A stretch of 64,000 nucleotides of DNA from Lachnospiraceae bacterium. GTDB taxonomy: Bacteria > Bacillota > Clostridia > Lachnospirales > Lachnospiraceae. Positions within the stretch are counted from its first letter, which is position 1, and every line of letters starts with the position of its first letter. Where the stretch lies: NCBI GenBank assembly GCA_017614155.1, contig JAGACK010000017.1, positions 157,706-221,705 on the forward strand, written 5' to 3'. Below, in pieces: positions 55,209-62,694 of the stretch. The notes beneath the pieces are model-generated. The model saw only the letters and a list, made by a program, of their open reading frames with translations. It was not told where the DNA came from and made no database searches. The position numbers were made by a program, and so were the translations under genes.

Positions 55209-57842
55209 TTATTTATTATCACCAATCTGCCTGACCCTGAAACAGATGGCTTCATCAGGCGGTATGGGCTTGCTGAAATAGAATCCCTGTATCGTATCTG
55301 CCCCGAAATCCCTCAGGCGGTCAAACTGCCTTTTTTCCTCAACGCCTTCGACTATCATCTTCTTCCCGAGATCATGTATCAGATGGATCACGTTATCTAT
55401 GAAACTGTCCTTGCCGTCAACAAGATAATTATCCACCAGCGATTTATCCAGCTTGATTATATCTACAGGAATATAGGTCAGATATCCAAGAGATGAGTAT
55501 CCTGTCCCGAAATCATCCATCAGCAGGCGTATGCCCAGTCGCTTGAACCGGTCAAACAGATCATTTGCCTGCGCCGTCCTGTCAAGGAATACTCCCTCCG
55601 TGATCTCTATCTCGATGTACTCAGGTGAAACGCCGTACTTTTTAAGCGTGCTTTCAAGAAAATCAATGTAGCCCGAGTCACTGAGCTGATTGCTTGAAAA
55701 ATTGATGGAAACCGGATGCAGCTCGAATCCCTCTTCCTTCCACTTCGCGATCTGCTTTATCACAAGCTCGGTTGTGATCCTTCCGATCCGCCATATCCAT
55801 CCGTTTCTTTCCGCGACAGGTATGAACTTGCTCGGGTACAGCTCCGGTTCCTTCATACGTACCAGCGCCTCATATCCACTGGTCTCCTCTGTGCGCGAGT
55901 CGATCTGCGGCTGATACAGGATCAGAAAACCGTCATTATCGAGAGCTTCCTTTATCCTCTCGCTTATCCATTTTTCTTCCCTGGCCTTTTCCTTTAATTC
56001 CTCGGCATAGAGGAAGATCTTGTTCCTCTCGCGCTGTTTGGCTTCGGACACTGCAGCTTCGGCATTTATTATATGCTCCTCAGCATCCGCTATCCTGTCG
56101 GCCTGGGAAATCCCGATACTGACATTCATTGACAGATGATTGTGACCGATGTGGATCGGATCAGTGAATGCCTTTTGGATATCCGCCACGATCCTGCTGT
56201 CGGGCCCGACATTTTCACCCGGTATCAGGAACATGAAGACATCCCCGCCGTAACGCACTATCTGTACTCCCTGACTTTCAACAGTTTCCTTCAGCCTTCC
56301 CGTAAGTATCTTCAGAAACTGATCCGCGATCGAATGTCCATAGGTGGCATTTACATTCTTAAAGCCGTCAATATCAGCGATCATAACGGAAAATTCCGTG
56401 TTTCCGTCCATCATATCCCGAAGGAGCGAAACAGCGCTTCTCCGGTTCCATATCTCCAGAACATCATCATGTGTTGCCTGATAAAGCAGATGCTCCTTTT
56501 CGTCTTCAACTTCCCTCTTCAGATAATAGACACAGTTGTCGCGGTGGTTGAACCCGTTATAAATGGCGCACGCCATCTCGTGACAGGTTTCATATCCGCA
56601 GGAGGAACAGTTGATCTTTCTTGATTCCTCCGTATCCTTGCGCATGGAATGGTAGACCGGTTCAAGCTCCTCCGGTGTCGGGATGAAGTTTTCGCAGGTT
56701 TCGGAGAGGTCAGTGTATTCGCGCAGATAATCAGAAAGATCAAGTGAAGAAAACTGCTCGTTCAAAAGCTTCAGACGCTGCGCAGGAGTCAGGTTTCTCG
56801 CCCATGCGCTGTCAGTGTCCTTTTTGACGCTCTCACGGATCGTAAGCAGATTTGAAAATGCCCTGTCCGCATCCGCAACCAAAGGATCCACCGCTGTACC
56901 GCAGATACATCCGTTTTCACAGTTCAGCGCATCATACAGAAGAAACGGAGTATCACCTTTTGCTATCTGTCCGGCTTTTTCACGCAGGTAATTATACAGA
57001 TGCTTCTCGCCTCCTATCTCGCGGATAAAAACATCCTCTCCTATAAGCCATTTAACATTCTCCATCAGCCCGCCGGGTGTGGGATAAAAGGAGCCGAGAC
57101 CGTACTCAACCTCATCCGTTACCGGATCTGCCTCTATTCCCAGACTTTCTATATATTTCATGAGATGGGAAAAGGTAACATTATATGACACATATCCGTG
57201 ATTGTTCGGATCGTCTATCTCCAGTTTCTTTGCAATGCACGGACTGATAAAGGCAAGTCTGTCTGTCACGCCCATTTCCTTTCTTGCATAGATCGCCGCG
57301 CACATGAGAGGACTCTGGACCGGAAACAGCTTCGGGATAAGCTCCGGATGATATTTTTCAATATATGAGACTACTGCCGGACATGGCTGGGATATACCCC
57401 CGTAGAAACCGCGTTCCTGGATATACTTTATATAGCCCCAGGTCGTGATATCCGCGCCGAAGGAAACACTTATCATCCGGCTGACCCCGAGTTTTTTCAG
57501 TATCCCGAGCACACGGGCATATTCATCAGGATAATTGGCTTTGAACGCAGGTGCGATGAGCAGGGATATCTTCACTCCTTTTTTCAGATCATCGAAAAAC
57601 GCAGCCGTATCATCAAGATACTCTCTTGCGTTATGTTCACACGCATCAAAACAGGCACCGCAGGAAATGCAGCGGGACGGATCCACAATGATCTTTGACC
57701 TGCCGCTTTCATCAGCCTCGGTCGAAACACAGGCGCCCACACAGCTGCAGGATGCAATGCATTTATTGCATCCCACGCAGTTTTCATTTGTATATACAAG
57801 ACCTGTATTCATTTCTGAAAACGCCTGTCTTCCTTCATTCAT
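55209..57842 (-). CDS. [FeFe]-hydrogenase-like sensor fused to degenerate GGDEF and EAL c-di-GMP phosphodiesterase
   Basis: An 877-residue fusion. Residues 15-75 are a two-cluster 4Fe-4S ferredoxin (CVGCNKC; CISCGACFDAC). Residues about 90-370 are an [FeFe]-hydrogenase large-subunit fold. All four Cys expected to hold the H-cluster are present: C154 (QPCPAV), C202 (SPCIAKKLE), C308 and C312 (NCENGC). The proton-relay Cys before C154 is Pro, as in putative sensory types. Residues about 405-440 form another FeS motif (NCSSCGYETC). A GGDEF domain (455-610) has GGDVF instead of GGDEF (532-536), so is probably inactive. The EAL domain (625-865) has YEALVRM, MDDFGTGYSSL and VEGVEE intact, so should cleave c-di-GMP. 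It leads the NHLM export operon. Confidence 0.92.
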   Translation of the reverse strand: MNEGRQAFSEMNTGLVYTNENCVGCNKCIASCSCVGACVSTEADESGRSKIIVDPSRCISCGACFDACEHNAREYLDDTAAFFDDLKKGVKISLLIAPAFKANYPDEYARVLGILKKLGVSRMISVSFGADITTWGYIKYIQERGFYGGISQPCPAVVSYIEKYHPELIPKLFPVQSPLMCAAIYARKEMGVTDRLAFISPCIAKKLEIDDPNNHGYVSYNVTFSHLMKYIESLGIEADPVTDEVEYGLGSFYPTPGGLMENVKWLIGEDVFIREIGGEKHLYNYLREKAGQIAKGDTPFLLYDALNCENGCICGTAVDPLVADADRAFSNLLTIRESVKKDTDSAWARNLTPAQRLKLLNEQFSSLDLSDYLREYTDLSETCENFIPTPEELEPVYHSMRKDTEESRKINCSSCGYETCHEMACAIYNGFNHRDNCVYYLKREVEDEKEHLLYQATHDDVLEIWNRRSAVSLLRDMMDGNTEFSVMIADIDGFKNVNATYGHSIADQFLKILTGRLKETVESQGVQIVRYGGDVFMFLIPGENVGPDSRIVADIQKAFTDPIHIGHNHLSMNVSIGISQADRIADAEEHIINAEAAVSEAKQRERNKIFLYAEELKEKAREEKWISERIKEALDNDGFLILYQPQIDSRTEETSGYEALVRMKEPELYPSKFIPVAERNGWIWRIGRITTELVIKQIAKWKEEGFELHPVSINFSSNQLSDSGYIDFLESTLKKYGVSPEYIEIEITEGVFLDRTAQANDLFDRFKRLGIRLLMDDFGTGYSSLGYLTYIPVDIIKLDKSLVDNYLVDGKDSFIDNVIHLIHDLGKKMIVEGVEEKRQFDRLRDFGADTIQGFYFSKPIPPDEAICFRVRQIGDNK

Positions 57843-57874
57843 ATCCTTTACCTGATATCGGAATATACAGAGTT

Positions 57875-57880
57875 ATTATA
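57875..57880 (-). promoter_or_regulatory. extended -10 promoter of the export operon
   Basis: On the minus strand TGTTATAAT forms an extended -10 (TGn plus TATAAT) about 35 bp upstream of the hydrogenase-like gene start. No good -35 is seen, as is common with extended -10 promoters. Confidence 0.5.
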
Positions 57881-57916
57881 ACACAGATCGATACTCTATG
57901 ACAGACTCGAAAAAAC

Positions 57917-57951
57917 TTGGCCTTTTCCATCCCGTTATCGTATATTATAAT
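57917..57951 (+). promoter_or_regulatory. candidate promoter of the precursor peptide gene
   Basis: TTGGCC (57917-57922) and TATATT (57941-57946) are 18 bp apart; an overlapping TATAAT occurs at 57946-57951. The -35 is weak, so an activator may be needed. It lies back to back with the export operon promoter, about 60 bp upstream of the peptide start. No c-di-GMP riboswitch is recognisable in the leader. Confidence 0.4.
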
Positions 57952-58008
57952 AACAAGCATTAAGCAGTATATTATTTTTCAACTAAATTCATGGGAAAGG
58001 AGGACCAG

Positions 58009-58197
58009 ATGAGCTCGATCGATGATCTTAAAAACCAGGCTGAAAACGATGCCGAACTGACAGAAGGCGAAATGGATGCGGTAGCAGGTGGACTTCCCGG
58101 CGTCCAGATCCCCGGAGCGAAAGATTACATTCAAGAGGTAGAGGTTACCGATAAATTCGGGAGAATAACTAAACATAAAGTACAGGGAGTTCCGTAA
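58009..58197 (+). CDS. double-glycine leader precursor peptide for the NHLM exporter
   Basis: A 62-residue peptide. The leader (residues 1-28) is acidic and amphipathic and ends ELTEGEMDAVAGG, the classic double-glycine cut site for C39 peptidases. The predicted mature peptide is 34 residues, LPGVQIPGAKDYIQE... to ...HKVQGVP, with nearly balanced charge, five basic Lys/Arg and four acidic residues. It has no Cys, Ser or Trp, so lanthionine or disulfide formation is not possible. The frame extends 6 codons to an ATG at 57991, but the ATG at 58009 has GGAGG at 5 nt, within that extension. It is divergent from the export operon, and no modification enzyme is nearby. It could be a signal peptide or an unmodified bacteriocin. 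Confidence 0.88.
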   Translation: MSSIDDLKNQAENDAELTEGEMDAVAGGLPGVQIPGAKDYIQEVEVTDKFGRITKHKVQGVP

Positions 58198-58199
58198 AA

Positions 58200-58424
58200 T
58201 CAGTGATAATAAAAGCCTTCCCGGGTTTCGGGAAGGCTTTTATTAAACCTATTCAGAGCCTCATTTTCTTCAAAATTGAAATACGCAACATTTTCAAACC
58301 ATTCTTTTCCAAATTGCTTTACTATATATGTCTTTCCGCATTGCCTGACACCGAGAAGCAAAAGCGGTTTACGCTTCTTCCTGTCTTTCCATTTGACCAG
58401 ATCCTTCATTATCAATCTATCCAT
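58200..58424 (-). pseudogene. truncated DUF4143-type AAA ATPase (N-terminal fragment)
   Basis: About 74 residues similar to the start of the complete ATPase at 58.7-60.1 kb: MDRLIMKDLVKWKDR, then the Walker A region LLLLGVRQCGKTYIVKQFG and AYFNFEENEAL. A GGAGGAG site precedes the ATG at 58424 (the frame extends further upstream to 58472). The frame ends inside the terminator of the precursor peptide gene and has lost the Walker B, the rest of the ATPase core and the DUF4143 part. The fusion to the terminator looks like the result of a deletion or of insertion of the peptide locus. Confidence 0.8.
58212..58245 (+). terminator. terminator of the precursor peptide gene
   Basis: AAAGCCTTCCC (58212-58222), a GGGTTTC loop and GGGAAGGCTTT (58230-58240) form an 11-bp perfect stem followed by TATTAAA. 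It begins 14 bp after the peptide stop, so the peptide is a single-gene transcript. Confidence 0.9.
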
Positions 58425-58555
58425 TGAACACTCCTCCAACAGACATTCCCAAAACTTAAATCTATTCCCCACTTTAACATGTTAAGTAAGAAGGTTCAAT
58501 AAGAAATCACATTATTCATATGAATTTCTGGCATCCGCTCACATTTTACATACCT

Positions 58556-58715
58556 TATTTTGGATTATAGTAGAGTCTGAACAGCCGTATATAGCTTCTA
58601 CCGCAGGGACGGTTCTTCTGGTACTCATAATGATCCAAAAGAACCGTCCCCTTGTCTTCATTTTTGTCGAGAAGCGGTCCGTACTTGTCAACATAGACGG
58701 TATAGCCGTTTTCAT
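58556..58715 (-). other. possible remnant reading frame, inter-ATPase gap
   Basis: The 324-bp gap between the ATPase fragment and the complete ATPase holds an open leftward stretch without a start codon that reads YENGYTVYVDKYGPLLDK, continues through the REP-like inverted repeat, and ends at a TAA near 58556. It looks protein-like and may be the tail of a decayed gene. The rest of the gap (58425-58555) is AT-rich with no recognised feature. Confidence 0.3.
58606..58650. repeat. REP-like inverted repeat
   Basis: GGGACGGTTCTT (58606-58617) and AAGAACCGTCCC (58639-58650) form a perfect 12-bp stem around a 21-nt loop, then CTTGTCTTC. The same core recurs at 14.2, 60.4 and 63.8 kb, in line with a dispersed REP-type palindrome. 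No RAYT transposase gene is in the window. Confidence 0.8.
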
Positions 58716-58748
58716 AGTTTGGGTGTTATTATGGGTGTGGCTAAATCA

Positions 58749-60146
58749 TTATTCCGGCACCTTAAGTTTTGACACATCCACAACAGGAACTATGGTTGCA
58801 GGCTCAGGCTCTTCCAGAAAACCCAACGCGTACAGCGGATATGTTCTAAAGCCTTCGCCTGAACCGACATTAGTATCCGCATATTTCACTGCCGGATGTT
58901 TCCCGTATTTTTTCGGATGAGACAGCACAAACTTCATGCTTGTAGCCCTGTTGTTGGAAGATTTGCATTCCGCTATCACAACCTCGCCTTCCTGTTCAAA
59001 AAGAAAATCCAGTTCAGGGGAACCGCTTGGTGCATGAAAATAATACAGAGTCCTGCCATTTTTTGCAAACGCAGATGCAACCATGTTTTCAGCGATCGCC
59101 CCCTTGTAAGAACTGATATCGCCGGAAAGTATCTTACCGGGAACCTCATTTCCCATTTGTGAAACCAGCAAACCGGTGTCTATGAAAAAAGCCTTGAATT
59201 CAGAGGAGATCCTGACCCCATCGAGAGGATAGGAGATTTCCGTTGTGTTGAATGCGCGTACCACCAGTCCCACATCCACAAGATATTGCAGCCCATCAGC
59301 TTTTTCGGGTGAATGTCCTTTCACATTAACAAGGCTGTACTTGAACTTCTTGTATTCCTTTGAAAGCTGGGCAGGCATGGAATCCAGACACGCCTCAGCC
59401 CGCAGCTTCAAAACTTCGTTTACTTTATCGTTTCCGTGTATATCCCTGTATCTTCCAAAATCATCCCGAATGGAAGCCAGTATCCTGCGCTGGATCCTTC
59501 TGACCTCATTTAGATCATGGTTTTCAAAAAATACCTTTACAGCCTCAGGCATGCCTCCGACCACAAGATACTGATAATATAAAGCACGCAGACTTTCATG
59601 GATCGTTTTTTCAACAGCAGTATCATTTTTCAGCGAATCTCTGACATATTCCGTTACTCCTTCATCCATACCCGTGTTTTCCAGAAATTCCCCGAAAGTC
59701 AGCGGATACATGATAAGCTGCTGTTCATATCCTACCGGAATTCCTCTGATATACGGCTCCCTGAACCCCTTAACCCCAAGAAAACTGCCGGTGGCGATGA
59801 CATCATATCTCCCGTCCGTATCCCAATACTTAAGGGAACTTCTTGCGTTTGGGCAATCCTGTATCTCATCAAAGATGATCAGGGTCTTCCCCGGTACAAA
59901 CCGTACCGAAGGCTTGACCGCAGAAAGCATCATCACCATCCTGTCCACATCAAAATCACCATCAAAAACATCATGAACTGTCTTGTCCGCACGCAGATCG
60001 ATGTATACCGTGCTTTCGTAATATTCCTGTCCAAATCTTTTAGCGATATATGTTTTCCCTGTTTGGCGCAGTCCCTTTATTATGAGCGGATGATGCTCTC
60101 TCTCCTTCCATTCTATGAGTTTTTTCCATATTTTTCGTTTAAGCAT
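58749..60146 (-). CDS. AAA ATPase with C-terminal DUF4143
   Basis: A 465-residue ATP-binding protein of the AAA_14/DUF4143 family. Walker A is in LIIKGLRQTGKTYIAKRFG near residue 25; Walker B in KTLIIFDEIQDCPNARSSLK near 90; sensor-1-like VIATGSFLGV near 120; the C-terminal half has the nuclease-like DUF4143 features TGLLVSQMG, KGAIAENMVASAF and SPELDFLFEQEGEVVIAECKS. Full length. AAGGGGG precedes the ATG. Members are common in anaerobes and their cellular role is unclear. It lies just downstream of a 33-bp tandem repeat that occupies its promoter region. Confidence 0.92.
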   Translation of the reverse strand: MLKRKIWKKLIEWKEREHHPLIIKGLRQTGKTYIAKRFGQEYYESTVYIDLRADKTVHDVFDGDFDVDRMVMMLSAVKPSVRFVPGKTLIIFDEIQDCPNARSSLKYWDTDGRYDVIATGSFLGVKGFREPYIRGIPVGYEQQLIMYPLTFGEFLENTGMDEGVTEYVRDSLKNDTAVEKTIHESLRALYYQYLVVGGMPEAVKVFFENHDLNEVRRIQRRILASIRDDFGRYRDIHGNDKVNEVLKLRAEACLDSMPAQLSKEYKKFKYSLVNVKGHSPEKADGLQYLVDVGLVVRAFNTTEISYPLDGVRISSEFKAFFIDTGLLVSQMGNEVPGKILSGDISSYKGAIAENMVASAFAKNGRTLYYFHAPSGSPELDFLFEQEGEVVIAECKSSNNRATSMKFVLSHPKKYGKHPAVKYADTNVGSGEGFRTYPLYALGFLEEPEPATIVPVVDVSKLKVPE

Positions 60147-60185
60147 CCTGATCCCCCTTGTTTTCTGACATTATACAATATGGAT

Positions 60186-60350
60186 TGTCATTTTTCAAGG
60201 GTTTGCAGGGACTGTTTTTGTCATTTTTCAAGGGTTTGCGGGGACTGTTTTTGTCATTTTTCAAGGGTTTACAGGGACTGTTTTTGTCATTTTTCAAGGG
60301 TTTACAGGGACTGTTTTTGTCATTTTTCAAGGGTTTACAGGGACTGTTTT
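60186..60350. repeat. 33-bp tandem repeat, five units
   Basis: Five consecutive 33-bp units begin TGTCATTTTTCAAGGGTTT at 60186, 60219, 60252, 60285 and 60318, with a partial sixth at 60351. Units differ at only one or two bases (TTTGCAGG, TTTGCGGG, TTTACAGG). Since 33 is a multiple of 3, all frames stay open, giving repeat-peptide frames on both strands that I do not take as genes. The array ends in the REP-like AAGAACCGTCC and lies 40 bp upstream of the ATPase start. Units are contiguous without unique spacers, so this is not a CRISPR array. Confidence 0.93.
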
Positions 60351-60356
60351 TGTCAC

Positions 60357-60413
60357 AAGAACCGTCCACTTTTTAAGGGTAAGACAAAAGAACCGTCCCC
60401 TTGTCTTACCCTT
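60357..60413. repeat. REP-like element beside the tandem repeat
   Basis: AAGGGTAAGACAA (60375-60387) and TTGTCTTACCCTT (60401-60413) form a perfect 13-bp stem, and the 13-nt loop is AAGAACCGTCCCC, the REP-like core. A second core (AAGAACCGTCCAC) lies at 60357-60369. No run of T follows on either strand, so it is a poor terminator. Confidence 0.8.
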
Positions 60414-60450
60414 GTCTTATATTTCCCTGTTTTTCAACAATATCCCGGTA

Positions 60451-61962
60451 TTATTTGGCAGCGTTCCCGTATGCGGAATCCGGAGAATCGGATCCGCCGT
60501 CCTGCATACGGGCGTTCAGCCAGTCTGACATGCCCTCGAAGTAAAGCTGATCCGCCTGCTCCAGGGCTTTCGTGCCGACAGAGTCAAAAATCCGCGCCGC
60601 GGCACCGGAGCTGCAGCTATTGGCCATGTAATCTGTATCCCGATCTTCCGTCTTATCGATCAGATCTTTCTGCATGTCTTTCCAGCTTTTGCGAACCTTT
60701 TTCCCGAATCCCTCACGATCATCGGCAGCGAGAATGCCTGTCCTCAGGAAACGGTAGTAAGCCGTCTGCTCATCATAGGTTTGAGTCGGAGCCAGGCTGT
60801 AGGCCTCCGGGAACTCCTTGGTGTTCTTGTACATCGGAAGGAAGACGCTCATCTCCGGATTGGCGAAACAGTTCCACATGATCTCCGGTTTATCCGGACG
60901 CAGCCAGAAGATAGAGGTTTGCCGGGTCCGATTGATACCGATAGCCCGAACCTCGGGATGCTCATTCACATCATATTCAGTGCCTTCGTAGCGCCAACGG
61001 CACAGTTCCATCACATCCTCCAGGCTGATCTTCTGATCCGGCTTCAGGGCAAAGGGATAATATGTGTTGACATCGTAGGTTTTGGATGTCACGGAGGGAC
61101 TGAATCTTTGCTGCGTCTCCCATGCACGGATCTGACTGTAATTTCGCAGCTTAGTACAATAGGTGCGGGTGGTGTCGATCACATCCCCGTTTCCGACGAA
61201 GAAGCCGCCTTCCTTTGCAAGCTCCACCAGATGTGCGGAAACGATCACGTTTTTCGTATCCGAGACATCGATCTTCCCGATCCGGCCATCATTTGGCGCG
61301 ATAACATAACAATCGTCAGGGATTTTGACTGCTGCCCATTGGTGGCCGGCATAGATCTCCATATACCAGACCTCGTCCCGGTCACCGAAGATAACACCGT
61401 TGCCTTCATCTGCATTACCGTACCGGTCGATCAGCTTTCCCAGATATTCCACTCCCTCGCGGGCTGTATGGATGTAAGGGGCGGTCACGGCATGAATGGA
61501 CTGCTCCCCGATGCCGTTTTCCACTAATGGATCCGCTTCTTTTGCCTTATCGTTGGTATATATGCTTTCCGTAGCGCTGATGCAGACGCCGTGGTCGTTG
61601 ATGGTAGCTTCATCCCAGCTGCCGTTGGTTCCTATATCGATACCGGGCATGGTCAGATAGCCGCAGGCGTTCCCCGGCAAAGGGCATGAAAACCCGTTGG
61701 AAGGGTCTGTAAAGAAGCCGGCATCTTCCCGCGCTTCCCGGTACTCAAAACGGACCGGATTGAGCCCGTGGGTATCAGCCGTACGGCCGAATATAATACT
61801 GCCATCGGCGGAGGCTTTCTTTCCCACTATGATCGTGGTGCATGCTAAGGCGGTGTCGGCTCCTGCCAGCACAAAAACGAAAAGCAGCAGAATAAACCGC
61901 CAAAGCAAACCTGACGCGAAACGGCCGTGCACTTTTTCAGAGTTTTTTGCAAAAGTCTTCAT
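60451..61962 (-). CDS. pepD: secreted C69-family dipeptidase
   Basis: A 503-residue N-terminal-nucleophile dipeptidase of MEROPS family C69. A signal peptide at residues about 20-40 (LLWRFILLLFVFVLAGADTA) ends just before Cys in ALACTTIIVGKKASADGS, so cleavage exposes the catalytic Cys; DGSIIFGRTADTHG and DEVWYMEIYAGHQWAAVKIP match family blocks. YYPFALKPDQKISLEDVMEL follows. A TTG-start extension of 7 residues exists; the ATG at 61962 has GGAGAG. It is exported, unlike many intracellular C69 enzymes, and lies next to REP-like and tandem repeats, so its local context is repeat-rich. Confidence 0.93.
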   Translation of the reverse strand: MKTFAKNSEKVHGRFASGLLWRFILLLFVFVLAGADTALACTTIIVGKKASADGSIIFGRTADTHGLNPVRFEYREAREDAGFFTDPSNGFSCPLPGNACGYLTMPGIDIGTNGSWDEATINDHGVCISATESIYTNDKAKEADPLVENGIGEQSIHAVTAPYIHTAREGVEYLGKLIDRYGNADEGNGVIFGDRDEVWYMEIYAGHQWAAVKIPDDCYVIAPNDGRIGKIDVSDTKNVIVSAHLVELAKEGGFFVGNGDVIDTTRTYCTKLRNYSQIRAWETQQRFSPSVTSKTYDVNTYYPFALKPDQKISLEDVMELCRWRYEGTEYDVNEHPEVRAIGINRTRQTSIFWLRPDKPEIMWNCFANPEMSVFLPMYKNTKEFPEAYSLAPTQTYDEQTAYYRFLRTGILAADDREGFGKKVRKSWKDMQKDLIDKTEDRDTDYMANSCSSGAAARIFDSVGTKALEQADQLYFEGMSDWLNARMQDGGSDSPDSAYGNAAK

Positions 61963-62019
61963 GAATTCATTCTCTCCTTTCAATCATGTAATTAAACTGT
62001 TATATGATCATAAAATCTC

Positions 62020-62694
62020 TCAAGCCTCGAACTTATAACCCATGCCCCAGATAGTTTTGATCAGGTCGCCTTTTTCACCCATCTTGGCGCGGAGTTTTTT
62101 GACATGGGTGTCTATGGTGCGGGCATCGCCGAAATAATCATAGTCCCAGACACTGTTGAGGATCTTTTCCCTCGAAAGCGCTATGCCGGCGTTTTCCATG
62201 AAGTACATCAGAAGCTCGAATTCCTTGAATGAAAGATCTATCGGCGCCCCGTCTACCGTAACGGAATGCGCTGTTTCATCAAGCACGATCCCGTCTATCT
62301 CATAACGCTTCGCCTCGCCCAGCGCGTTGCTGCGCCGCAATATGGCATCCACTCTTGCTACAAGGATCTTTGGCGAAAATGGTTTTGAGATATATTCATC
62401 AACACCGAGCTCAAAGCCCTGAAGCTCGTCCCTTTCCTCTCCTCTGGCGGTCAGCATGATGATGGGAACCTTTGAATACTCCCTGATCTCACGCAGCACC
62501 TGCCATCCGTCCATCTTGGGCATCATGACATCAAGTATGATGAGAGCGATATCCTTTATCTCAAAGAACTTATCCACAGCCTCCTGTCCGTCGGCCGCTT
62601 CTATGACCTCATAACCCTTCTTGGAAAGAAAGTCACCCACCAGCTTTCTCATGCGGCTTTCATCATCAACTACCAGTATCTTAATCTTCTCCAT
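62020..62694 (-). CDS. OmpR/PhoB-type response regulator
   Basis: A 224-residue response regulator. The receiver has [18 protein letters not shown] with the acidic pocket, the phospho-Asp in IILDVMMPKMDGWQ near residue 53, and the conserved Thr and Lys (IIMLTARGE; YISKPFSPK). The C-terminal winged helix has RTIDTHVKKLRAKMGEKG and IKTIWGMGYKFEA. No sensor kinase is adjacent: upstream is a membrane protein gene that overlaps it by 14 bp, and downstream is a dipeptidase. The orphan kinase at 39.7 kb is one possible partner. Confidence 0.97.
   Translation of the reverse strand: MEKIKILVVDDESRMRKLVGDFLSKKGYEVIEAADGQEAVDKFFEIKDIALIILDVMMPKMDGWQVLREIREYSKVPIIMLTARGEERDELQGFELGVDEYISKPFSPKILVARVDAILRRSNALGEAKRYEIDGIVLDETAHSVTVDGAPIDLSFKEFELLMYFMENAGIALSREKILNSVWDYDYFGDARTIDTHVKKLRAKMGEKGDLIKTIWGMGYKFEA

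Noticed and set aside
57843-58008. c-di-GMP riboswitch in the peptide leader
   Set aside because: I looked for a GEMM-like fold because of the neighbouring phosphodiesterase, but the leader is short, AT-rich and lacks the conserved core.
57991-58008. upstream ATG of the precursor peptide
   Set aside because: The six-codon extension contains the ribosome site GGAGG for the second ATG, so it is most likely not translated.
60186-60350. CRISPR array look-alike
   Set aside because: Units are contiguous and nearly identical from end to end, with no unique spacers and no cas gene in the window.
60139-60369. 76-residue leftward frame with an 11-residue repeat (KNDKNSPCKPL)
   Set aside because: It is a translation of the minisatellite; no convincing ribosome site, and it overlaps the ATPase start. 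I treat it as repeat DNA.
59598-60881. 427-residue rightward frame across the tandem repeat
   Set aside because: It is antisense to the DUF4143 ATPase and the dipeptidase, has no ribosome site, and stays open partly because the 33-bp repeat preserves frame.
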